DNA of 8,771 bases, from assembly GCA_946402785.1 (NCBI GenBank), contig CAMIXP010000049.1, positions 1-8,771 of the forward strand, in the 5' to 3' direction. The stretch comes from an uncultured Caryophanales bacterium. GTDB lineage: Bacteria; Bacillota_I; Bacilli_A; RF39; UBA660. The translations under genes and the position numbers were made by a program. This document shows, piece after piece, positions 1 through 5,428 of this stretch (its first letter is position 1; every line of letters begins with the position of its first letter). The notes beneath the pieces were generated by a model. The model did not search any database. It was not told the DNA's origin and saw only the letters and a program-made list of their open reading frames with translations.

Positions 1-54
1 TGATTATCAAGATTATTTAATATATGGTACAAATAATGGATTTATAAAAATAAG

Positions 55-61
55 AAAGAGG
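55..61 (+). promoter_or_regulatory. Shine-Dalgarno site of nrdD
   Basis: AAAGAGG lies 9 bases before the ATG at 71. It supports that ATG as the start, although the same reading frame is open upstream to the window edge. The first 70 bases hold no convincing promoter or NrdR box, so the operon promoter probably lies outside the window. Confidence 0.7.
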
Positions 62-70
62 TCAAAGGCG

Positions 71-2263
71 ATGAAAGTTATCAAAAGAGATGGCCATATG
101 GTCGAATATATGCCATCTAAGATTGAGGATGCCATCGAAAAAGCAAATTTGGAAGTGGATGAAGAAGATAGGGCTTCTTCTACACAAATCAAAAACATCA
201 TTAAGTATATTGAACATTTAGGTAAGAAAAGAATATTAGTCGAAGATATTCAAGATATTATCGAAATGAAATTAATGAGTATTGGAAAATTTGCTTTGGC
301 AAAACACTATATTACGTATCGCTATACTAGGGAATTAGTGAGACGTAGTAATACTACTGATCAATCAATTAGGGAGTTGATTGATGGAGGTAGTGAATAT
401 TGGAATACCGAGAATTCTCACAAGGATGCGAAAGTAGTAACCACACAAAGAGACTATTTAGCGGGTATCACGAGTACCGATATTACCAAAAGATTTTTAT
501 TACCAGAGGATATTGTAGAAGCTCACGAGGCTGGCATTATCCATTTTCATGATGCAGATTATTATGCACAAAATGCATTACATAACTGTGATCTTATTAA
601 CTTAGACGATATGTTGCAAAATGGAACGAATATGAATGGGGTTATGATCGAAAAGCCACATCGTTTTTTGACGGCTATGTCGATTGCAACTCAATTAATT
701 ACGGCTGTTACTTCTTCTCAATATGGAGGAGCAACGATTACTCTTACGCATTTAGCTCCTTTTGTTAAATTGAGTAGAGAGTATTATGAGAAACGTTATA
801 AGAAACGTGGATTAACCAAAGAACAAATTAAACAATTTGTAGAAGAAGATTTAAGAAAAGAAATTACGGATGGAGTACAAACATTCCAATATCAAATCAA
901 TTCTTTAACCAATACGAATGGACAAGTTCCTTTCTTAAGTGTCAATATGTATTTGGGAGAGACGGATGAATATAAAGAAGAACTTGCGATGATTATTGAA
1001 GAATTCTTAAAACAAAGAATTGAAGGTATGAAGAACGAGAAGGGTGTTTGGATTACACCTGCTTTCCCTAAACTATTATATGTATTAGAAGAAGATAATA
1101 TTAAACCAAAAAGTAAATATTACTACTTAACGGAATTAGCTGCGAAATGTACGGCTAAGAGAATGGTTCCTGATTATATTTCTGAAAAAGTTATGAAGGA
1201 ATTAAAGAAGAATGAATTAGGAGAAGGAGATTGCTATCCATGTATGGGATGTAGAAGCTTCCTTACTCCAGATAGAACGATTTCTTTAGGAAATATTGCG
1301 AAAGCTAAAAACTATGTAGAAGGAAAAGGTAAATACTATGGTCGTTTTAACCAAGGTGTTGTTACTTTAAATTTAGTAGATGTTGCTCTTTCTAGTGATC
1401 AAGATATGGATGCTTTCTGGAAGATCTTAGATGAAAGATTAGAAATTTGTCATAGAGCTTTGCAATGTAGACATAAACGTCTATCTAGAGTTACGAGTGA
1501 TGTTGCGCCTATCTTGTGGCAACATGGTGCTTTGGCAAGACTTGATAAGGGAGAATCTATTCATGAATTATTACATCATGGATATTCTACAATTTCTCTT
1601 GGTTATGCTGGACTTTATGAATGTGTTAAATATATGACAGGTCATTCTCATACAGACAATGGTGTTGGTAAAGAGTTTGGTTTAAAAGTCATGGAAAAAT
1701 TAAATGATGCTTGTAAGGGATGGAAGGCTGCAGAAGATATTGATTATTCTGTTTATGGAACTCCTATTGAATCTACCACTTATAAGTTTGCGAAATGTTT
1801 AAAAGATCGTTTTGGTGTTATTAAAGGAATTACCGATCGTGATTATATTACGAATAGTTATCATGTTCCTGTATTCGAAGAGATTGATGCTTTTACAAAA
1901 TTAAAATTAGAGAGTGAATTCCAAAGACTTAGTCCAGGAGGAGCTATTTCTTATATTGAAACAGCTGATTTAAATAATAATATTGAATCTGTCTTAGAAG
2001 TTATTAAGTTTATATATGACAATATTATGTATGCAGAACTTAATACAAAATCAGATTATTGCATGGAATGTGGATATGATGGAGAAATCCTAATAGATGA
2101 TAATCTTGAATGGTATTGTCCAAATTGTGGTAATCGTGATCAGACAAAGATGAATGTTGCGAGACGTACTTGTGGATATATTGGAAATAATTTCTGGAAT
2201 AAGGGTAGAACCCAAGAGATTAAAGAAAGAGTTATTCACTTAGATAATAAGGATGCTTCATGA
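71..2263 (+). CDS. nrdD: Anaerobic (class III) ribonucleoside-triphosphate reductase, catalytic subunit
   Basis: This 730-residue glycyl radical enzyme reduces NTPs to dNTPs in the cytoplasm without oxygen; the family normally uses formate as reductant. The sequence opens with an ATP-cone regulatory domain (about residues 1-90, starting MKVIKRDG), which in this family senses ATP/dATP. The barrel follows, with HNCDLINL (Cys173) and YPCMGCRSFL (Cys388, Cys391, Cys394). Cys173 and Cys394 are the likely active-site and thiyl-radical cysteines by family analogy. Near the C-terminus a zinc site is formed by two CxxC pairs (Cys664/667 and Cys683/686). The glycyl radical motif RRTCGYIG follows, with Gly702 as the radical site. 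Length is typical and no key residue is missing. It overlaps nrdG by four bases (ATGA), which suggests translational coupling to its activase. In other bacteria NrdR often represses these operons, but no NrdR box is visible here. Confidence 0.98.
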   Translation: MKVIKRDGHMVEYMPSKIEDAIEKANLEVDEEDRASSTQIKNIIKYIEHLGKKRILVEDIQDIIEMKLMSIGKFALAKHYITYRYTRELVRRSNTTDQSIRELIDGGSEYWNTENSHKDAKVVTTQRDYLAGITSTDITKRFLLPEDIVEAHEAGIIHFHDADYYAQNALHNCDLINLDDMLQNGTNMNGVMIEKPHRFLTAMSIATQLITAVTSSQYGGATITLTHLAPFVKLSREYYEKRYKKRGLTKEQIKQFVEEDLRKEITDGVQTFQYQINSLTNTNGQVPFLSVNMYLGETDEYKEELAMIIEEFLKQRIEGMKNEKGVWITPAFPKLLYVLEEDNIKPKSKYYYLTELAAKCTAKRMVPDYISEKVMKELKKNELGEGDCYPCMGCRSFLTPDRTISLGNIAKAKNYVEGKGKYYGRFNQGVVTLNLVDVALSSDQDMDAFWKILDERLEICHRALQCRHKRLSRVTSDVAPILWQHGALARLDKGESIHELLHHGYSTISLGYAGLYECVKYMTGHSHTDNGVGKEFGLKVMEKLNDACKGWKAAEDIDYSVYGTPIESTTYKFAKCLKDRFGVIKGITDRDYITNSYHVPVFEEIDAFTKLKLESEFQRLSPGGAISYIETADLNNNIESVLEVIKFIYDNIMYAELNTKSDYCMECGYDGEILIDDNLEWYCPNCGNRDQTKMNVARRTCGYIGNNFWNKGRTQEIKERVIHLDNKDAS

Positions 2264-2751
2264 GATACGCTAAGATTCGAAAAATGGATATTTCAAATGG
2301 ACCAGGAGTAAGGGTGTCTATCTTTATGCAAGGATGTAGTTTTCATTGTAAGAATTGCTTTAATCCAGAGACATGGGATTTTAATGGTGGACTTGCATTC
2401 GATGATTCTGTCATTGATCAAGTTCTGAATCTATGTAAAGAAGATTATATTGCAGGGTTATCTATTTTAGGAGGAGAGCCAATGCATCCAAATAATATAG
2501 AGGCAACTACTCAGTTGGTGAAATCATTTAAAAAGAAATATCCAAAGAAGAATATATGGATTTGGTCTGGATTCTTATTTGACCAATTGAAAGATAAAGA
2601 AGTATTAAAAAATATAGATGTATTAGTGGATGGACAATTTGTGGATGAAAAAAAAGATCCTACTTTAAAATGGAGAGGATCTAGTAATCAAAGAGTCATT
2701 GATGTCCCAAAAAGTTTAAAAAAAGGAAAAGTTGTTCTTTTCTGTGAATAG
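2260..2751 (+). CDS. nrdG: Anaerobic ribonucleotide reductase activating protein (radical SAM)
   Basis: The 163-residue NrdG activase uses S-adenosylmethionine and a 4Fe-4S cluster to make the glycyl radical on NrdD. The cluster motif CxxxCxxC is at Cys26, Cys30 and Cys33 (QGCSFHCKNC). The SAM-binding GGEP motif is at residues 71-74. The conserved NrdG tail, VLVDGQF followed by WRGSSNQRVID, spans about 121-148. Length is normal for the small NrdG form, which carries only the radical SAM core. The start codon overlaps the nrdD stop as ATGA, with AAGG at 2249-2252 as a weak Shine-Dalgarno site, so translation is probably coupled to nrdD and the two subunits made together. The dUTPase gene follows after 9 bases. 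Confidence 0.97.
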   Translation: MRYAKIRKMDISNGPGVRVSIFMQGCSFHCKNCFNPETWDFNGGLAFDDSVIDQVLNLCKEDYIAGLSILGGEPMHPNNIEATTQLVKSFKKKYPKKNIWIWSGFLFDQLKDKEVLKNIDVLVDGQFVDEKKDPTLKWRGSSNQRVIDVPKSLKKGKVVLFCE

Positions 2752-2760
2752 GAGGTTTGT

Positions 2761-3225
2761 ATGAAAAAGATTAGAGGATTTGAAATCGCAAAAGGCTGGG
2801 AAGATAAAGACATTCATATGCCAGAGAGAAAAACAGCTCATTCTGCTGGATATGATATTGAGTGTGCAGAAGATACGGTAGTACCTAAGTTTGTACCTGG
2901 TTCTAAACCAACACTTGTTCCTACGGGATTAAAAGCTTATATGGGAGATGAAGAAGTTTTATACTTATACAATAGAAGTTCTAATCCTAAGAAGAAAAAT
3001 TTAATTTTAGCAAATAGTGTAGGAGTCGTTGATTCTGACTATTATGAAAATCCTGATAATGATGGTCATATCATGTTTGTTTTCTATAATATAGGAGAAG
3101 AAGATGTTACTATCAAAAAAGGAGAGGCTATTGGGCAAGGCGTATTTTCTCCATTCTTAGTTGTTGATCATGATTCGGCAACTGGTAAAAGAATGGGCGG
3201 ATATGGCTCTACAGACAAGAAATAA
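2761..3225 (+). CDS. dut: dUTP diphosphatase (trimeric dUTPase family)
   Basis: The enzyme hydrolyses dUTP to dUMP and pyrophosphate, which keeps uracil out of DNA and supplies dUMP for thymidylate synthesis. The 154-residue protein shows the five dUTPase motifs in order: AGYDI (29-33), NRSSNPKKKN (71-80), NSVGVVDSDY (85-94, Asp91 the likely catalytic residue), GEAIGQGVF (121-129) and RMGGYGST (144-151). Some positions differ from the textbook forms: Tyr-Tyr-Glu-Asn replaces the usual Gly after the motif 3 Tyr, and the motif 5 aromatic is Tyr rather than Phe. The family also contains dCTP deaminase-like members, but motifs 3 and 5 favour dUTPase. AGGAGG at 2750-2755 is a strong Shine-Dalgarno site five bases before the ATG and overlaps the nrdG stop. 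Placement after nrdDG fits a class III reductase that reduces UTP straight to dUTP. Confidence 0.92.
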   Translation: MKKIRGFEIAKGWEDKDIHMPERKTAHSAGYDIECAEDTVVPKFVPGSKPTLVPTGLKAYMGDEEVLYLYNRSSNPKKKNLILANSVGVVDSDYYENPDNDGHIMFVFYNIGEEDVTIKKGEAIGQGVFSPFLVVDHDSATGKRMGGYGSTDKK

Positions 3226-3254
3226 TTGAAATTTTTAGCAAAATATGATATAAT
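3226..3254 (+). promoter_or_regulatory. Promoter of the L,D-transpeptidase gene
   Basis: TTGAAA (3226-3231) and TATAAT (3249-3254) are separated by exactly 17 bases, with an extended -10 TGA just upstream (3246-3248). The -35 starts directly after the dUTPase stop codon. Transcription would start near 3261, giving a leader of about 27 bases. This is one of the best sigma-A-type promoters in the window. Confidence 0.8.
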
Positions 3255-3284
3255 AAACCCCATCGAAAAAAAGAGGGGGTTTTT
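3255..3284 (+). terminator. Terminator of the nrdD-nrdG-dut operon
   Basis: AAACCCC (3255-3261) pairs with GGGGTTT (3276-3282). An inner TC/GA pairing is separated by an A-G mismatch, and an A-rich loop closes the hairpin. A T run follows to 3284. The left arm directly follows the -10 box of the next gene. The right arm contains GAGGGGG (3273-3279), which is also the Shine-Dalgarno site of the transpeptidase gene. Confidence 0.7.
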
Positions 3285-3287
3285 ATT

Positions 3288-4586
3288 ATGAAAGAAAGGG
3301 CAAAAGCCGGAATTTTGACGGGTATTATTGCGGGATCTACGATTTTATTTGCTGGATGTAATTCTCGTAAGAATCAAGAAAAAGAACCTGAGTTAGAGGA
3401 AAAGGAAACGATTTCAGAAGTTGTTCCTACAGAAGAAGTCAATTCATATTCTTTATATACAAATGATGAAAATATGGATTATTTAGGAGAAGTTGTTGTT
3501 AGTCCTGATATTTTTGATATCTTAGATGAAAACAATATTTCTTTATCGGATTATCCTAATATTTCATCTGATATGCTTCAATCTTATCAATTTGAAGATG
3601 TTGTGAATCAAAAAGGTTTAACCAATGATGCTGTTAATATGCGTACAGGTCCTGGAACGGAATATGATATTATTACTACACTTTCTAATAATAGTACGGT
3701 TCAATTAATTGCGAAATGTGAAAATGGTTGGTATATGATTCAATGTGGATCTAAACTTGGATTTGTAAGAGGGGACTTTATTCACGAAATTAATGATCAA
3801 AGTATCATTCAACAAATGTATGATCTTCCTGAATTAATCCCAATGGTTCAAGCTACGGAAGCTGTTAATATAAGACCTGAACCTAATACGAGTAAACCAG
3901 AGTATTCTGTTCTTCAAAAAGATCACTCATTAGAGATGGTACGCCGATTAGATAATGGTTGGTATGAAGTAGTATATGATGGAAAAACTGCTTATGTTTG
4001 TGGAGATTATGTACGTGAAGCATATGCTGTTGCTGGCCCATTTGATAAAGTTGCTTTTATTAATCAAAATACTTATATGAGTGATGAACCATTTGGTGAA
4101 TCTACTACTTTTATTCCACAATTTGAGAGTGTTCAAATTTATCGTGAGATTGAAGGATACTATTATGTGGAATGTAATGGTTATGTTGGATTTGTTCCTA
4201 AGAGTGCTTGTACAGATTTGACTGGTACATTCGTTGTAGTAGATACTAGTGCTCAAACACTTACTTTATATAGAGACAATCAAATATTATTAGTTACGGA
4301 TGTTGTTACAGGAAAAGATACTTCTCAAACTGATATTGGTCTACATGATATTGATGCTAAAGCAACGAATGCATGGTTAACAGGAGCAGACTATTCTGTT
4401 CAAGTTGATTATTGGATGCCATTCAATGGTGGAGAAGGATTACACGATGCGAAGTGGAGAGACCAATTTGGTGGAAGCATTTATCATGAATATGGTAGTC
4501 ATGGATGTGTTAATATGCCTCCAAAAGATACACCTTTCATCTATGAAAACCTAGAAGTAGGTAATAAAGTACTTGTAAAAGAATAG
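3288..4586 (+). CDS. Lipoprotein with three SH3-like repeats and an L,D-transpeptidase (YkuD) domain
   Basis: The 432-residue protein is exported and lipid-anchored. It has a basic N-terminus, a hydrophobic segment at about 8-23 and a lipobox LFAGC with Cys24 as the lipidated residue. An acidic, Glu-rich linker runs to about 55. Three bacterial SH3-like repeats follow at roughly 113-166, 189-243 and 253-308. The first two have the typical VNMRTGPG / VNIRPEPN openings and NGWY cores; the third is more diverged. The L,D-transpeptidase domain covers about 313-431 and contains His386 and the catalytic motif GSHGCVNM (Cys407, with Ser404 and His405). Such enzymes make 3-3 cross-links in peptidoglycan or attach proteins to it; SH3 repeats usually bind the wall. 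It probably acts on the outer face of the membrane. The gene has its own promoter and terminator, so it is a single-gene unit. Substrate and exact reaction cannot be read from sequence. Confidence 0.93.
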   Translation: MKERAKAGILTGIIAGSTILFAGCNSRKNQEKEPELEEKETISEVVPTEEVNSYSLYTNDENMDYLGEVVVSPDIFDILDENNISLSDYPNISSDMLQSYQFEDVVNQKGLTNDAVNMRTGPGTEYDIITTLSNNSTVQLIAKCENGWYMIQCGSKLGFVRGDFIHEINDQSIIQQMYDLPELIPMVQATEAVNIRPEPNTSKPEYSVLQKDHSLEMVRRLDNGWYEVVYDGKTAYVCGDYVREAYAVAGPFDKVAFINQNTYMSDEPFGESTTFIPQFESVQIYREIEGYYYVECNGYVGFVPKSACTDLTGTFVVVDTSAQTLTLYRDNQILLVTDVVTGKDTSQTDIGLHDIDAKATNAWLTGADYSVQVDYWMPFNGGEGLHDAKWRDQFGGSIYHEYGSHGCVNMPPKDTPFIYENLEVGNKVLVKE

Positions 4587-4604
4587 AGAAATCTATTCTT
4601 TTTC
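4577..4604 (+). terminator. Terminator of the L,D-transpeptidase gene
   Basis: A ten-pair stem, AAAAGAATAG (4577-4586) with CTATTCTTTT (4593-4602), encloses the six-base loop AGAAAT and runs into a T tract. The stop codon of the gene (TAG, 4584-4586) lies inside the left arm. Confidence 0.88.
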
Positions 4605-4651
4605 TGTTTACATTGCATTTTGTAAATTTACTGTAATTCTTAATCTTTATT

Positions 4652-4680
4652 ATGTCAATTAACATGTACGGCTGTATAAT
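4652..4680 (+). promoter_or_regulatory. Promoter of the small His-Pro repeat membrane protein gene
   Basis: A perfect TATAAT (4675-4680) is preceded after 17 bases by ATGTCA (4652-4657), a four-of-six match to the -35 consensus. Transcription would begin near 4687, leaving a leader of only about ten bases and a start point at or inside the AAAGG ribosome-binding sequence (4686-4690). Confidence 0.6.
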
Positions 4681-4695
4681 ATAGTAAAGGTAGTG

Positions 4696-5004
4696 ATGTT
4701 TATGGATTTAGACATTTTTTATTACATCATATTAGGAATCACTGTCGTTTCTTATTTGTTAGGATTATTTTTGTCTTACTTTGAAAAGAAAGGACGCATT
4801 TCTGTATTATCCAGTATGGGTAATGTAGGGTTTGTTAATATCTATGGCGTTAATATGGATCCTCCTGCCTTAGAGAAACAAGATGTACCGGTTATGATTG
4901 AATCTCATCCTGTTGCAGAAGTTCATCCTGTTGTTGAAACTCATCCTATTGTCGAGCCTGTTAAAAAACAACCTATTAGTTATATGGATCCTGAAATTAT
5001 TTAA
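4696..5004 (+). CDS. Small single-span membrane protein with His-Pro repeat tail, function unknown
   Basis: I do not recognise this 102-residue protein. A hydrophobic helix at about residues 6-29 (IFYYIILGITVVSYLLGLFL) is followed by the basic patch EKKGR. By the positive-inside rule the C-terminal part is therefore probably cytoplasmic. After a mixed segment (about 35-65) come three tandem six-residue repeats, ESHPVA, EVHPVV and ETHPIV, then a partial EPV. They are encoded by three 18-base repeats. The tail ends PISYMDPEII. Three in-frame starts are possible: GTG 4693, ATG 4696 and ATG 4702. I chose 4696 because AAAGG at 4686-4690 sits five bases before it. The gene has its own promoter and a terminator right after the stop. 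The tail could be a partner-binding or metal-binding segment, but nothing here proves either. Confidence 0.75.
   Translation: MFMDLDIFYYIILGITVVSYLLGLFLSYFEKKGRISVLSSMGNVGFVNIYGVNMDPPALEKQDVPVMIESHPVAEVHPVVETHPIVEPVKKQPISYMDPEII
4900..4953 (+). repeat. Three tandem 18-base repeats coding for His-Pro hexapeptides
   Basis: Units at 4900-4917, 4918-4935 and 4936-4953 each follow GAA-NNT-CATCCT-NTT-G, coding E-x-H-P-V/I-x. A fourth, shortened unit (GAG CCT GTT) follows without the histidine. The codon for each variable residue differs between copies, so these are diverged rather than recent duplicates. Confidence 0.85.
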
Positions 5005-5009
5005 AAAAT

Positions 5010-5035
5010 AAAAAGATAGAGAAATCTATCTTTTT
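5010..5035. terminator. Bidirectional terminator between convergent genes
   Basis: The stem AAAAAGATAG (5010-5019) pairs with CTATCTTTTT (5026-5035) around the loop AGAAAT. It is followed by T residues on the plus strand and, read in reverse, by a T-rich tract on the minus strand. It closes the small membrane protein gene from the left. On the right it abuts the stop codon of the minus-strand RNHCP gene (complement of 5035-5037). Confidence 0.85.
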
Positions 5036-5337
5036 TAATTGATTCTTGAAATGTTGATAATTTGTTCCTCATCATCGTCTTTTGCGATGATGTTTTTATG
5101 TTCTTGGTGACATTTTTCACATTGATATAGAATCTTGTATGTATCTTTATATTTTTCTATTCCAATAGGTTTTAATAACCCTTTGCAAGAATTCTCTCGA
5201 TCTCCTGGATTGATATCGACATGTTTGGAATATAAACAATAGGGGCAGTGGTCTCTGGAAGTATATCCTAAAGGCTTTACTTCTTTTCCACAATTTTCAC
5301 AAATAAACCCTTCATCTAATTCGTTGAATCTCTTCAT
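5035..5337 (-). CDS. RNHCP domain zinc-ribbon protein
   Basis: The 100-residue protein matches the RNHCP family: SRDHCPYCLYSKHVD (27-41) followed by PGDR (44-47) and a Cys51-Lys-Gly segment. Cysteine pairs at 13/16, 31/34 and 73/76, plus Cys51 and nearby histidines, suggest one or two structural zinc sites. The molecular role of the family is not established, to my knowledge; nucleic-acid or protein binding is only inferred from the zinc-ribbon look. The frame stays open further upstream, but that part is antisense to scpA and reads as low-complexity sequence. The chosen ATG (complement of 5335-5337) has GGTGAT (complement of 5341-5346) as a ribosome-binding site, and the family motifs begin just after it. 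The gene is transcribed divergently from scpA. Confidence 0.88.
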   Translation of the reverse strand: MKRFNELDEGFICENCGKEVKPLGYTSRDHCPYCLYSKHVDINPGDRENSCKGLLKPIGIEKYKDTYKILYQCEKCHQEHKNIIAKDDDEEQIINISRIN

Positions 5338-5352
5338 AATATCACCAATTCC

Positions 5353-5381
5353 ATTATATATTTTGTATAGAAGAAATGCAA
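5353..5381 (-). promoter_or_regulatory. Promoter of the RNHCP gene (minus strand)
   Basis: Read on the minus strand, TATAAT (complement of 5353-5358) is preceded after 17 bases by TTGCAT (complement of 5376-5381), which shares the TTG of the -35 consensus. The start of transcription would be near 5346, leaving a leader of about ten bases. The -35 occupies the same six bases as the candidate -35 of scpA on the other strand. Confidence 0.55.
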
Positions 5382-5404
5382 AAGAAAATGATTTATGATA
5401 TAAT
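5376..5404 (+). promoter_or_regulatory. Promoter of scpA-scpB
   Basis: An extended -10 (TGA then TATAAT, 5396-5404) is preceded after 17 bases by only a weak -35, ATGCAA (5376-5381). The extended -10 probably compensates. Transcription would begin near 5411, and GGAGTG (5416-5421) serves as ribosome-binding site for the ATG at 5429. Confidence 0.6.
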
Positions 5405-5428
5405 GAGAAAGAGTCGGAGTGAAGTCGC

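Noticed and set aside
3255..3287. Riboswitch or other ligand-binding leader before the transpeptidase gene
   Set aside because: The leader is only about 27 bases with one simple hairpin and a T run; a terminator with an embedded ribosome-binding site explains it.
3948..4256. Minus-strand open frame of 102 codons inside the transpeptidase gene
   Set aside because: Composition is the Ile/Ser/Asn-rich shadow typical of the antisense of AT-rich genes, and it has no ribosome-binding site or homology.
4900..4962. CRISPR-like or intergenic tandem repeat
   Set aside because: The repeats are in frame within a coding sequence, unspaced, and each 18-base unit codes for one hexapeptide.
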